This document shows, in pieces, positions 9,529 to 19,013 of a DNA stretch of 64,000 nt. Origin of the DNA: Mycobacterium xenopi (lineage in GTDB: Bacteria > Actinomycetota > Actinomycetes > Mycobacteriales > Mycobacteriaceae); contig NZ_AP022314.1 of NCBI RefSeq assembly GCF_009936235.1, forward strand, positions 3,658,001 to 3,722,000, in the 5' to 3' direction. A model generated the notes under the pieces. It was not told where the DNA came from and did not search any database. It saw only the letters and a list, made by a program, of their open reading frames with translations. Positions within the stretch are counted from its first letter, which is position 1. Each line of letters opens with the position of its first letter. The position numbers and the translations under genes were made by a program.

Positions 9529-10463
9529 GCGGCCCTCCGCAACTCCGTCAACACCAGTTGCAGCGCGCGTACCGCGGCCTCGCGGTGGCTTTCGTTCATC
9601 ACGTGGGCGCTGAAGCGCGCCTCGGTGAACAGATCTACGAGCTGGGCTGCGTTGTCAGCATGCAGGGCATGATGGTCGACGGCTCGGGCCAGTACTTCTG
9701 TTGGGGTGTCGAATGCTTGTGGGGCGGCGCCGGGGACGTGCGCGAGTTCGCCTTCCATCGCCGCATAGCAGGCGATGATGGCCTCCCTGGGTTCGCGGCT
9801 GAGGTCGCCAATCTCGGCAAGGCCGAGTTCTGCTGCCCGAGCGAGGCTTTCGGAGCTTTTCGATGGTGTTCTGATCGGTTTGCCGACCGCGGTGGACTGT
9901 GCCACGGGGCGCCGCTGTCTGCGAAAGCCGACAGCCGTAGCCGCGGCGAGCAACACCAAGAGCGTCACCGTGGATATGGCGAGGTAGCCCAGTACGCCGC
10001 CACCCCCGGTGTCGTGCTGGGGGGCCGGTGGGATCGTGTTGCTGGTGGGCGGCTTTGGCGTGGTCGACGGTTGCGGAGGCTGAGGGCCCAGCTGCTGCAC
10101 CATGCCGTGGCCGGCGAGCAGTCGCATCAGTGCCCACACGATCACCAGCCACACGACAAGCACCGCCAGCCCGACCAGCACGACGCGCCAGCTCTGCCGT
10201 CCGCTGCCACCACCGAGCGCCTCTGGCAGAGCGCCGACACCACTTGCCATTTTGCGTGGATCCTGCAACCGGGCGATGAGTGCAATCGCCATGATCGCCA
10301 GGGTGACAGCCAGCAGCGCTATGACGAATACCGTGCTGAGCGGGCTGCTCGACGCCTGACGGGCCGTGCGCCCATGCTCAGGGATATATCCGCGCAACGA
10401 AGCAGCGACGATTACCAACAGCACGATCACGGCGACCGCGCGCCCTGTCGCCTTGTCACGCAT
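9525..10463 (-). CDS. DUF4129-type membrane protein, first gene of MoxR operon (Rv3166c-like)
   Basis: 312-residue protein with membrane helices at about residues 9-27, 46-68, 96-120 and 165-188, a proline-rich loop (residues 130-150), and a C-terminal cytoplasmic DUF4129-like helical domain containing EPREAIIACYAAMEGEL and a late LTELRRAA. DUF4129 usually accompanies MoxR, DUF58 and often a transglutaminase-like protein, which is not present here. The ATG at 10463 (MRDKATGRA) gives a normal-length product. The open frame continues to 10550 without a better start. Confidence 0.78.
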   Translation of the reverse strand: MRDKATGRAVAVIVLLVIVAASLRGYIPEHGRTARQASSSPLSTVFVIALLAVTLAIMAIALIARLQDPRKMASGVGALPEALGGGSGRQSWRVVLVGLAVLVVWLVIVWALMRLLAGHGMVQQLGPQPPQPSTTPKPPTSNTIPPAPQHDTGGGGVLGYLAISTVTLLVLLAAATAVGFRRQRRPVAQSTAVGKPIRTPSKSSESLARAAELGLAEIGDLSREPREAIIACYAAMEGELAHVPGAAPQAFDTPTEVLARAVDHHALHADNAAQLVDLFTEARFSAHVMNESHREAAVRALQLVLTELRRAA

Positions 10464-10577
10464 TGGTACACCACTCAACCGGTTACCTGACGCCGTTACG
10501 GGATCGGCGTTGCCCCATACTTGCACGTCAGCCACCCGGATCGCCAGCAAATGGCAGCAGCCGCGGTCCGGGGCGGG

Positions 10578-11048
10578 TTATGGCTGCAGCTGACCGCGCT
10601 CGGCGATCTCGGCGAGGCGATCCAGCGACGCCCGAAGCTTCTCGGGTGTCGTGCGCAAGGCGCGGGGAATGCGGTTGCGATCGGTCAGTTGTGTCCAGTC
10701 GTAGGTGTGCGTCACCCTTGTACGGCTTTCGTCTAAGGGTTCGAGCTCCCAGCGCCATAAGTGGCCCGGTGGTTGCCGACCCGATTCCGCGGGACGCCAT
10801 GCGATTCGGCGGCCCTCGTCAAACTCGACGACGTGGTTTTCCCGGATGCTGCCAAGAGTGAGCGTCATGGTGAACACGTCCCCGACGTTCCGGACACGCT
10901 GTCCGGGTGCAGCTTCGGCGAGGTTGTCGTTGCCGTCCCAGCGCGGCTGCTGTGACGGGTCGGCGATCAACTCGAAAATCGTTTCCGCCGCCGCACTGAT
11001 CTCGCGGCTTGCGCTCACCACGCGAGGAACTTGGTTGTCGTCGGCCAT
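10578..11048 (-). CDS. SRPBCC/START-like lipid-binding protein
   Basis: 156-residue polyketide-cyclase/START-like (SRPBCC) protein. The N-terminal strand ends in REISAAAETIFELIADPSQQPRWDGND, followed by WRPAESGRQPPGHLWRWEL and the C-terminal helix TTPEKLRASLDRLAEIAERG. Such folds bind hydrophobic ligands, and here the ligand is unknown. The ATG at 11048 matches the usual beginning of this family. The frame remains open far upstream (to 11825), but that extension runs antisense through the HNH gene. Confidence 0.85.
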   Translation of the reverse strand: MADDNQVPRVVSASREISAAAETIFELIADPSQQPRWDGNDNLAEAAPGQRVRNVGDVFTMTLTLGSIRENHVVEFDEGRRIAWRPAESGRQPPGHLWRWELEPLDESRTRVTHTYDWTQLTDRNRIPRALRTTPEKLRASLDRLAEIAERGQLQP

Positions 11049-11204
11049 GGCTTGATCGAAGCACTGCGACTTGGAGGCGCTGAGCGCAGGCATCGTAGTG
11101 CGGCGCTCGCCGGACCTATCCACAGTTGCGGGTTCATTCACAACTTTTGTTTCGAGATGTTGCGCGCCGCTGGATTTGTCGTTGGCGCTCCATAGCTTCG
11201 AGGC

Positions 11205-12586
11205 ATGAATCCACGGGTGAGCGCCACGGAGGCACGGGAGCGGATCACCGCTGCTCTCGACGCCATCGACGCTGCCCACGGCGTTTTGCGCGAGACGTCC
11301 TCGGGTGTTGTCGGCAACGCATTCCGCGTCGAAATCGCCGAGCGGTTGGAGACCGCACACCGCGTCAACCGCGGTTTGATGTATCGGATCTTCGGCGAGA
11401 TCGCCGATCCGCCCGACGAGGCTGGCGCAATCGCGGCGGTGCGCCATTTGCTGTGGGCGCGGCTGCGCATCACTCCGAAAGAAATCACTCGCCGGTTCAA
11501 ACTGGCGGCGCGAATCAGGCCTCGTCGCTCGCTGACGGGTCCCCCTGTGCCGCCAGAACTGCCCGAGCTGGCCGCCGCGGTTGAGGCGGGCACGATCGGC
11601 GACGACCACATCCGGGCAGTGTGCCGAGCGGTCGACGAACTGCCCAGTCGCGTATCGCCTACCGATGCCGCCAATGTCGAGCGCGTGCTTGTCCAGCATG
11701 CGACCAAACTCGACGCCGGGATTGTCACCAGGTTGGGCCAACGCATCTCCGATTACCTCAATCCGGATGGGCACTTCGACGACAGCGACCGTGCCCGTCG
11801 CCGAGGCCTGCGCCTGGGTCCACAAGGGCCTGACGGGATGTCACAGCTGAGCGGATTGATCGACCCCGAGACCCGCGCCTACTTCGAAGCCGTCGAAGCA
11901 GCGGTGCGACCCGGCCGTCACCAGTTCAATGCCGACCCAGAGCAGCGCGATAACCGCACCCCAGCCCAGCGCTGTCACGACGCGCTGAAACTCGGTCTGG
12001 AAACCGCGATCGCCTCCGGCAAGCTCGGTGTCCATCGTGGCCACCCGGTGACCGTGGTGGTCACCACCACGGTGGCCGAACTCGACCAGGCCGCTCGCGC
12101 CGTCGCCGACCCTTCGACCCCTATGCCAGCACCCGCCCGCACCGGCGGGGGTCTCGGCTGCCGATGCGTGATTTGATCCGCATGGCAGCCCGTGCGATTC
12201 ACTACCTCGCAGTGTTCGACAATCACACCGAGCGCCCGCTATACCTGGGCCGGCAAAGCCGCATCGCCACGGCCGACCAGCGTCTGATCTGCTATGCCCG
12301 CGATCGCGGCTGCACCCATCCCAACTGCCTGGAACCGGGCTATCACTGCGAGGTGCATCATTCGCCGGACTGGGCACACGGCGGCCGCACCGACGCGGAC
12401 AAGCTGTACTTCGGCTGCGGCTGCCACCACGGCATGGCCAGCCGCGGCGAACGCCGCACCCGTGTCATGCCGAACGGACGACTGGGCTGGACCGATGGCA
12501 CTGGCCCGCCCCAAATCAACCACGCCCACCACCCCGAAGAACTCCTCCACGGTGACCCCGACCCGCCTGCGGCCGATGAAAAGTGA
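11205..12586 (+). pseudogene. DUF222/HNH endonuclease-like gene (13E12 family), frameshifted
   Basis: Two frames together encode one DUF222-HNH protein of the mycobacterial 13E12 repeat family, about 460 residues. The N-terminal DUF222 half runs from 11205. The C-terminal half, in another frame, carries the HNH core (TADQRLICYARDRGCTHPNCLEPGYHCEVHHSPDW... ending near 12586, split here only for naming). The shift falls in the five-G run at 12147-12151: restoring one G gives TGGGSRLPMRDLIRM, the sequence expected across the junction. These genes are often multicopy and mobile in mycobacteria. Apart from the single missing G the reading is complete, so this is recent decay or a sequencing error. 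Confidence 0.82.
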
Positions 12587-12623
12587 ACGCCGAGTTGGCG
12601 CCTCCGGTGGCACACTGTGTCGC

Positions 12624-13077
12624 GTGCCGCCGTACCGGGATGTCGCCGCATTCGACGATCGTGCGCCGCGATATGACATCGGCTGGCGCGGACGACTGCA
12701 CCACGACATCGCTGATCGCACCGCCACGCTAGCCGTGGCCACGATCCCTGGCCTGAACGCGTGCTCGACGTGGGTTGCGGCACCGGCTATCTGCTCACTG
12801 ATCCGACCAGCAAGCAGGGCTCGCGGAATCCGCGCGAGTGCTGCGACCCGGTGGTCACCAGATGCTCGTGGACCAGTTCTGGTGGTGGCTGGCGCCGACG
12901 CTGTTCACCAGCCGCCGCGGCAAGGCGCGCACCAAAACGAGCGCCGAGCGCCTGATGCGGCGCGCCGGGTTCCGGTCGCCGCAGTGGCACAGCCTGTATG
13001 CCGTGATCATCAAGGCGGTGACCGCCACGAAGCCGAATTCACGCCAGTCGACGGGTCCGGCGGTGCTTAGCCTTTAG
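12624..13077 (+). pseudogene. Class I SAM-dependent methyltransferase, degraded
   Basis: Remnant of a small-molecule methyltransferase. The N-terminal part (PYRDVAAFDDRAPRYD) is followed, after a missing C near 12752, by SAM-binding motif I VLDVGCGTGYLL in another frame. After only about 12 further codons the sequence jumps to the C-terminal motif VLRPGGHQMLVDQFWWWLAP in a third frame and ends at 13077. Normal proteins have about 75-90 residues between these motifs, so an internal deletion accompanies the frameshift. Unlike the single-base splits elsewhere, this one is genuinely dead. It overlaps the VOC gene tail to tail by 11 bases. Confidence 0.8.
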
Positions 13078-13402
13078 GCCGCCACACCCCGAACCGGTTA
13101 CCGTGCGGGTCCTGGAGATGGGCGAACTCGAGAGGGCCGTTGTCGGTGAACGGCACCACCACTGTGGCGCCAAGCTCAGTCGCCTTATCGATGGCGGTGT
13201 GCACGTCGTCGACTTGGACATAAAAGATGGCCCACGAGCCGCCGCCCATGGTGGAGGTGTCCCAGACCCCGCCTTTGTCGCCGTCAACCATGCGATAGTC
13301 GCCAGAGTCGCCGATCTGCCAGTCGAACAACCCGTTGTAGAAAGCCGTCGTAGCACCGACATCGGGTGTGCCGATTTCGAAGTAGTTCACGACATTGGCC
13401 AT
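13067..13402 (-). CDS. VOC-family (glyoxalase-like) protein
   Basis: 111-residue vicinal-oxygen-chelate protein with a single glyoxalase-like module: N-terminal VVNYFEIGTPDVGATTAFYNGLFDW, a central IFYVQVDDVHTAIDKATELGA helix, and C-terminal PLEFAHLQDPHGNRFGVWRP. A GGAGATC site precedes the ATG by about 6 bases. These proteins bind metals or antibiotics or act in detoxification, and the actual role here is unknown. No operon partner is visible. Confidence 0.88.
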   Translation of the reverse strand: MANVVNYFEIGTPDVGATTAFYNGLFDWQIGDSGDYRMVDGDKGGVWDTSTMGGGSWAIFYVQVDDVHTAIDKATELGATVVVPFTDNGPLEFAHLQDPHGNRFGVWRPKG

Positions 13403-13533
13403 GGAGGATCTCCTTTCGCGTCACGGAGTGGGTGGACGTCGTGAGTATTGCGCGCGGCGATGACAACCAAGCACCGCCAGGGCGAAGCCGCAGGCAACTG
13501 CGGCGACGGCCGACGGCCTTTGCATCGCCTGCG

Positions 13534-14148
13534 TCACCGGACCGACCCCACTTTGACGCCGTGCACCAGGATCGCGGTTGTCTGGTCGACCCAGTCGTCG
13601 TCAAGCTCTTCGTCCGGCCGCAGCAATAACCGCAACAGCGTCGCCCCTCCGATCAGCTCGATCAGCCGATCCGGGTCCACATCGGGGTGGACCTCGCCGC
13701 GCGCCACACCGTCGCGCAACCGCAACCGCACGGCGGCGAACAGGTCGCCAAAGCGCGACATCACCCTGGCATTGAGTTCTGAGTCGGCCGTCATGTCGGC
13801 GATCAGCCCTGGCAGCGCGGCCCGCACCACCGGACTGATGAACACGTCGCGGGTGGCCGCGACCATCGCCCGGACGTCAGCGGCCACATCCCCCGCCGGA
13901 GTGGCTAGGGCCGTGGGCGCCGCGGGGAACGCAGCCTCGTGCACCAATTCGGCCTTGCTGGACCACCGCCGATACAGCGCTGTCTTGGTGGTTCCAGCGC
14001 GTTCGGCGACGCCAGCCAATGTCAAGTTCGAATAGCCGATTTGCACAAGCAGTTCCGCAGTCGCCGACAATATGGCAGCGTCGATACGCGGATCCCTGGG
14101 GCGTCCGACGCTGGGGGCCTTGTCAACAGTGGACGGGTCTGCTTTCAT
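13534..14148 (-). CDS. TetR-family repressor (Rv3167c-like)
   Basis: 204-residue TetR protein: helix-turn-helix at about residues 38-58 (LTLAGVAERAGTTKTALYRRW) and an all-helical C-terminal ligand domain ending VHGVKVGS. It is divergent from the phosphotransferase gene that starts 45 bases away, so the shared gap (14149-14192) probably carries its operator. The ATG at 14148 (MKADPSTVDK) is preferred to the 14199 start, which would lie inside the opposing gene. In M. tuberculosis the corresponding regulator controls neighbouring genes and lipid-related phenotypes. The ligand is not known. Confidence 0.85.
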   Translation of the reverse strand: MKADPSTVDKAPSVGRPRDPRIDAAILSATAELLVQIGYSNLTLAGVAERAGTTKTALYRRWSSKAELVHEAAFPAAPTALATPAGDVAADVRAMVAATRDVFISPVVRAALPGLIADMTADSELNARVMSRFGDLFAAVRLRLRDGVARGEVHPDVDPDRLIELIGGATLLRLLLRPDEELDDDWVDQTTAILVHGVKVGSVR

Positions 14149-14192
14149 AACGCTACCCACCGTATCGTAATTGCCTCGGCGAGGAGGCGACT

Positions 14193-15323
14193 GTGCCAAC
14201 CGAACCGGCTATCGACAACGTCAGCCGACTCCAACGTTCTAGCCGCGACATTGCCACTCTGCCGACGGTGCTCGCGCGCTGGCTGTCGACGGTGCTGCCC
14301 GGCGGCGCGCTGCCTGCAGTCACTGTGGAAAGCGGCGTGGACGCGACGGGCATGTCGTCGGAAACCATAATCTTCACCGCACGCTGGCAGCAGGGCGGGC
14401 AACCGATTGAGCAGAAGCTGGTGGCGCGGGTGGCGCCCACCACCGCGGACGTGCCGGTGTTTCCGTCATACCGGCTGGACCACCAGTTCGACGTGGTGCG
14501 AAAAGTCGGCGAGCTCACCGACATTCCGGTGCCTCCGGTGCGCTGGCTCGAGCCCACCGGCGACGTCCTCGGCACACCATTCTTTGTGATGGATTACATC
14601 GAAGGTCAGGTGCCGCCTGACGTCATGCCCTATACGTTCGGTAACAACTGGTTCGCCGACGCTCCCGCCGAGCGCCAGCGCGAATTGCAGGAGTCAACGG
14701 TCGAGATACTGGCCAAGCTTCATTCGATCCCCAACGCTGAGAAGACGTTTGGATTCCTGTCCAGCGGTGCCGACACCGCGCTGTGCCGCCACTTCGCGTG
14801 GGTGCGATCCTGGTACGACTTCGCGGTGCCGGACATTGGCCGCTCGCCGTTGCTGGAACGCACCTTCGACTGGCTGCAGGCACACTGGCCCGACGAGGCG
14901 GCATCGGGTGAAACCGTGCTGCTTTGGGGCGACGCCCGAATCGGCAATGTGCTGTACCGCGATTTCCGGCCAGTGGCAGTGCTGGACTGGGAGATGGTGA
15001 CGCTTGGGCCGCGCGAGCTCGATGTGGCGTGGATGATCTTTGCGCACATGGTATTTCAGGAGCTCGCCGGTCTAGCGGGCTTGCCCGGTCTGCCGGATGT
15101 GATGCGGGAAGACGACGTCCGCGCCAGCTATCGTCAGCTTACCGGTGTCGGACTCGGAGATCTGCATTGGTTTTACGTGTATTCGGGTGTGATGTGGGCG
15201 TGCGTGTTCATGCGCACGGGCGCGCGACGGGTGCACTTCGGCGAGATCGAGAACCCCGACGACGTCGAATCGCTGTTCTACCACGCTTCGTTGCTGAAAC
15301 GCCTTATCGGAGAGGAGGGCTGA
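14193..15323 (+). CDS. Phosphotransferase/ACAD10-like kinase-fold protein (Rv3168-like)
   Basis: 376-residue protein of the aminoglycoside phosphotransferase/choline-kinase fold. The N-lobe has KLVARVAP near residues 75-82, the catalytic loop LLWGDARIGNVLY lies near 245-257 with Asp and Asn in place, and the metal-binding DWEMV follows near 268-272. A strong GGCGAGGAGGCGA site lies before the GTG start. Its stop overlaps the next ATG by one base (TGATG), so the two form an operon. The fold suggests phosphorylation of a small hydroxylated or acyl compound, but the substrate is unknown. Confidence 0.85.
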   Translation: MPTEPAIDNVSRLQRSSRDIATLPTVLARWLSTVLPGGALPAVTVESGVDATGMSSETIIFTARWQQGGQPIEQKLVARVAPTTADVPVFPSYRLDHQFDVVRKVGELTDIPVPPVRWLEPTGDVLGTPFFVMDYIEGQVPPDVMPYTFGNNWFADAPAERQRELQESTVEILAKLHSIPNAEKTFGFLSSGADTALCRHFAWVRSWYDFAVPDIGRSPLLERTFDWLQAHWPDEAASGETVLLWGDARIGNVLYRDFRPVAVLDWEMVTLGPRELDVAWMIFAHMVFQELAGLAGLPGLPDVMREDDVRASYRQLTGVGLGDLHWFYVYSGVMWACVFMRTGARRVHFGEIENPDDVESLFYHASLLKRLIGEEG

Positions 15324-16447
15324 TGGCGCAAATACTTGGCCCACCTGACGAATTCCCGGTACACCAGCTTCCGCAGCCGATCGCATGGCCCGGCTCCTCC
15401 GACCGCAACTTCTACGACCGCTCCTACCTCAACGCGCACGACCGCACCGGCGCTATCTTCCTGATCACCGGCATCGGCTACTACCCCAACCTGGGCGTCA
15501 AGGACGCGTTCGTCCTCATCCGCCGCGGCGACACCCAGACCGCGGTCCACCTGTCCGACGCCATCGACCAGGACCGGCTCAACCAGCACGTGGGCGGCTA
15601 CCGGATCGAGGTCATCGAGCCGCTGCGCCGGCTGCGGGTGATCCTGGAAGAAACCGAAGGCATCGCCGTCGATTTGACCTGGCAGGGCCTGTTCGACGTG
15701 GTCCAGGAACAACCACACGTGTTGCGCTCCGGCAACCGGATCACGCTCGACGCGCAACGGTTCGCCCAGTTGGGCAGCTGGAGTGGCCGGATCGGGATCG
15801 ACGGTGAGGAGATCGCCGTCGACCCCGCGACCTGGATCGGCAGCCGTGACCGGTCCTGGGGCATTCGGCCGATCGGCGAACCCGAGCCAGCGGGCCGGCC
15901 GGCCGACCCGCCGTTCGAGGGCATGTGGTGGCTGTATATGCCGATGGCCTTCGACGACTTCTGCGTCGTGCTGATTATCCAAGAGGCGCCCAACGGTTTT
16001 CGTTCGCTCAACGACTGCACCCGGGTCTGGCGCGACGGCCGCGTCGAGCAGCTCGGCTGGCCTCGGGTGAGCACGCAGTACCGTTCCGGCACCCGCATCC
16101 CGACCGGGGCGACGATCGAGGCCACCACCGCCGACGGCACCCCGGTGCGCTTCGACGTCGAATCCAAACTGCCGGTCCCGATCCACGTCGGCGGCGGCTA
16201 CGGCGGAGACTCGGATTGGCTGCACGGCATGTGGAAGGGCGAGAAATTCACCGAGCGGCTGACCTACGACATGACCGATTCGGCGATCATCGCGCGATCC
16301 GGGTTCGGGGTGATCGACCATGTGGGTCGTGCGGTGTGCCGCGACGGCGACGGCGATCCGGTCGAGGGCTGGGGGCTGTACGAGCACGGCGTGCTGGGCC
16401 GCCACGACCCGTCGGGTTTCAAAGACTGGCTGACGGTCGCACCTTAA
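15323..16447 (+). CDS. Conserved protein paired with Rv3168-like kinase (Rv3169-like)
   Basis: 374-residue soluble protein without a classical catalytic signature that I can name. It begins AQILGPPDEFPVHQLPQPIA and contains many Trp/Gly-rich beta-strand stretches (GMWWLYMPMAFDD, WTQV-like segments, GGYGGDSDWLHGMWKGEKF), suggesting an all-beta, tocopherol-cyclase-like or lipocalin-like fold (weak inference). Translation is coupled to the kinase-like gene by a TGATG overlap, and the pair is conserved in mycobacteria. No signal peptide is visible. Confidence 0.78.
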   Translation: MAQILGPPDEFPVHQLPQPIAWPGSSDRNFYDRSYLNAHDRTGAIFLITGIGYYPNLGVKDAFVLIRRGDTQTAVHLSDAIDQDRLNQHVGGYRIEVIEPLRRLRVILEETEGIAVDLTWQGLFDVVQEQPHVLRSGNRITLDAQRFAQLGSWSGRIGIDGEEIAVDPATWIGSRDRSWGIRPIGEPEPAGRPADPPFEGMWWLYMPMAFDDFCVVLIIQEAPNGFRSLNDCTRVWRDGRVEQLGWPRVSTQYRSGTRIPTGATIEATTADGTPVRFDVESKLPVPIHVGGGYGGDSDWLHGMWKGEKFTERLTYDMTDSAIIARSGFGVIDHVGRAVCRDGDGDPVEGWGLYEHGVLGRHDPSGFKDWLTVAP

Positions 16448-16455
16448 CTACTTGA

Positions 16456-17943
16456 CTACGCGGGCTGTGCTTCCGCGGCCGGCACACGGCCGAAGACCAT
16501 CTGGTCGTCGATTGGCCGCAACCGGTGGTCGACGACGTCGCGCAGGAAATCGTGGCTGACCACCCACGGGCGTCGGGTGCCCGATTTAGGCAGCACATCC
16601 AGGGCGCGCAGCACGTACCCGGACTGCAGGTTGAACGCCGGTTGTTCCGGCATGTCGGTCTTGCCTAAGTGCGGATAGGCGTGGGTGTAGCCATGAGAGT
16701 TCATGTACGCCAACAGCTTTGCCACCGACCGTGCGGTCAGGTCGGCCCCCAACGTCCAGGACGCGTTGGTGTAGCCCACGCACCAGGCTGCGTTCGGGAC
16801 GTCCTCGAGCATGTGTCGCTTGTAGACGAACCGGTCATGCGGGTTGATTTTTTCGCCGTCGAGGCTGACCGTGATTCCGCCGAGTGCCTGCAGCTGTAGC
16901 CCGGTCGCGGTGATGATCACATCGGCGTCGAGATGCCGCCCGGACTTCAGCACGATGCCGGTGGCGTCCATGTGGTCGATGTGGTCGGTGACGACGTCGA
17001 CACTGCCGTCGCTGATCGCCTTGTAGAGGTCGGCGTCGACCAGGAAGCACAACCGCTGATCCCAGGGGTTGTACGGCGGCTTGAAATGGGTGTCGATGTC
17101 GTAGCCTTCCGGCAGGTTATATTCGGCGATCCGCCGCAGGCGGCGCTTCATAAATTCCGGCGCGCGCCGCGACACCTCCCACAGCAGCACGCCGACAATG
17201 GCATTGCGCCAACGAACGAGCCAATGAGCTACTCTGAGCGGCAACAGCTTTCGGATCGCTATGGCCGTCGGCTCGACTTGCGGCGCAGAGATCATGTACG
17301 ACGGAGTGCGCTGCAGCATGGTCACATGGGCGGCCTGTTGGGCCAGCGTAGGGATCAGGCTGACCGCGGTGGCGCCACTGCCGATCACGACACACCGCTT
17401 GCCTGTGCAGTCCAGTGACTCCGGCCAGTGCTGCGGATGCACTACTTCGCCAGTGAAGTTCTCGATCCCGGGAAACGTTGGGGTGTAGGGGTTGTCGTAG
17501 TCGTAGTAGCCGGTACCGAAGAACACGAACCGGCATCGGTAGGTCTTGTCTTGTCTGTCTCCTGGACCATTTTGTTCGGCCCGAATGGTCCAGGTATCGG
17601 TGGTGGAATCCCAGTCGGCGGAACGAACGTAGGTGTTGAACCGGATGTGCTCGTCGAGGTGGTGCTTGCGGGCGGTGTCTGCGAGGTACTGCCAGATGTG
17701 TTCGCCGTCGACGATCATCTCCGGGCGGGTCCAAGGCTCCCACGGGAAACATAGCGTGTAGATGTCGCTGTCGGATCGCACCCCCGGATAGCGGAACAGA
17801 TCCCACGTCCCGCCGAGGCGCTCCCGTCGCTCCAGGATCACAAAGCGCAGCTGCGGGTTGCGCTCCCGGATGCGGTAGGCGGCGCCGATTCCCGAGATAC
17901 CGGCACCAATGATCACCACGTCGTAGAACGGATCATCGGTCAT
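16456..17943 (-). CDS. Flavin-containing / Baeyer-Villiger-type monooxygenase (EthA-like)
   Basis: 495-residue FAD/NADPH monooxygenase. The first dinucleotide motif GAGISG is at residues 13-18, FRYPGVRSDSD follows near 59, the Baeyer-Villiger fingerprint FTGEVVHPQHWP is near 162-173, and the second dinucleotide motif GSGATA is near 185-190. The whole resembles the EthA/MymA group, which oxidises ketones and sulfur compounds and activates thioamide drugs. The ATG at 17943 is preceded by AAGGGAG at a good distance. A nine-residue longer reading has none. The next gene is divergent, 66 bases away, and may be co-regulated. Confidence 0.9.
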   Translation of the reverse strand: MTDDPFYDVVIIGAGISGIGAAYRIRERNPQLRFVILERRERLGGTWDLFRYPGVRSDSDIYTLCFPWEPWTRPEMIVDGEHIWQYLADTARKHHLDEHIRFNTYVRSADWDSTTDTWTIRAEQNGPGDRQDKTYRCRFVFFGTGYYDYDNPYTPTFPGIENFTGEVVHPQHWPESLDCTGKRCVVIGSGATAVSLIPTLAQQAAHVTMLQRTPSYMISAPQVEPTAIAIRKLLPLRVAHWLVRWRNAIVGVLLWEVSRRAPEFMKRRLRRIAEYNLPEGYDIDTHFKPPYNPWDQRLCFLVDADLYKAISDGSVDVVTDHIDHMDATGIVLKSGRHLDADVIITATGLQLQALGGITVSLDGEKINPHDRFVYKRHMLEDVPNAAWCVGYTNASWTLGADLTARSVAKLLAYMNSHGYTHAYPHLGKTDMPEQPAFNLQSGYVLRALDVLPKSGTRRPWVVSHDFLRDVVDHRLRPIDDQMVFGRVPAAEAQPA

Positions 17944-18009
17944 CGAGAAACTCCCTTGTCGTGCGCTCACCTCACCAGACTAAGTTCACTTGCGACAGGA
18001 AGGGGCACG

Positions 18010-18984
18010 ATGCGCGCGGTACAGGTATCCCGGCTCGACGGTCCGGAGGCGGTGCAGGTAGTAGAGCTCGACGAGCCGGGCGGCGACGGCGTCGTGGTTG
18101 TCGACGTACACGCCGCGGGGGTCGCGTTTCCCGACGCGCTGTTGACGCGCGGCCTCTACCAGCACAAACCAAACCTGCCGTTCGTGCCCGGGGCCGAGGC
18201 TGCGGGCGTGGTCCGCAGCGCTCCCGCTGATGGGCACGTTAGCGCGGGCGAACGGGTGGCGGCGCTGACCATGTTGAACGGGGGCATGGCCCAGGTGATC
18301 GCGGTGCCGGCTGAGCGGGTGTTCCCTTTGCCGGACACGGTGTCGTTCGAAGCCGGAGCGGGACTGTTGTTCAACGACCTCACCGTGCATTTCGCACTGA
18401 CCGAGCGCGGCAGGTTGGCGACCGGAGAGACCGTGCTGGTGCACGGCGCGGCCGGGGGTATCGGCACCTCGACGCTGCGGCTGGCGCCCGCCCTCGGCGC
18501 CGCCCGGACCATCGCGGTGGTCAGCACGCAGGACAAAGCCGACATCGCCAGGGCGGCCGGCGCCACCGATGTGGTGATGGCCGACGGGTTCAAGGACGCG
18601 GTGCGAGAGCTGACCGGCGGACGCGGAGTGGACATCGTGGTTGATCCGGTCGGCGGCGACCGGGTCACCGACTCGCTGCGGTCGCTGGCACCCGGCGGCC
18701 GACTGCTAGTAGTCGGCTTCACCGCTGGCGACATTCCCACGGTCAAGCTGAACCGCTTGCTGCTCAACAACCTCGACGCGGTCGGGGTGGGCTGGGGTGC
18801 ATGGGCGATGGCGCATCCGGGTTATCTGGCCCGGCAGTGGTCGCAGCTGCATCGCCTGCTGGCGTCGGGCGCCGTTGTCCCGCCGCAGCCGGAAGTCTAT
18901 CCGCTGCAGCGGGCCGCCGAGGCGATCGCGGCGCTGGAAAACCGCACCGCGAAGGGCAAGGTTGTGCTCAAGATGCGCGATTGA
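18010..18984 (+). CDS. Quinone oxidoreductase-like medium-chain reductase (FadB4-like)
   Basis: 324-residue medium-chain dehydrogenase/reductase of the zinc-free quinone oxidoreductase group. The N-terminal GroES-like part holds AAGVAFPDALLTRGLYQ and FVPGAEAAGVV, and the NADPH fold has GAAGGIGT near residues 151-158. No structural or catalytic zinc cysteines are seen. It resembles mycobacterial FadB4. The ATG at 18010 follows AGGAAGGGGC. It stands head to head with the monooxygenase, so the two may act on related carbonyl compounds (inference). Confidence 0.87.
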   Translation: MRAVQVSRLDGPEAVQVVELDEPGGDGVVVVDVHAAGVAFPDALLTRGLYQHKPNLPFVPGAEAAGVVRSAPADGHVSAGERVAALTMLNGGMAQVIAVPAERVFPLPDTVSFEAGAGLLFNDLTVHFALTERGRLATGETVLVHGAAGGIGTSTLRLAPALGAARTIAVVSTQDKADIARAAGATDVVMADGFKDAVRELTGGRGVDIVVDPVGGDRVTDSLRSLAPGGRLLVVGFTAGDIPTVKLNRLLLNNLDAVGVGWGAWAMAHPGYLARQWSQLHRLLASGAVVPPQPEVYPLQRAAEAIAALENRTAKGKVVLKMRD

Positions 18985-19013
18985 CCGCGCTGGCATGAGG
19001 TTGACTATCGGGC

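Noticed and set aside
10578..11825. Longer reading of the SRPBCC gene to 11825
   Set aside because: The extra 260 codons are antisense to the HNH gene. The family start is at 11048.
15278..16405. 375-codon minus-strand frame opposite the Rv3169-like gene
   Set aside because: Mirror of the real gene, caused by high GC. It lacks motifs and a start signal.
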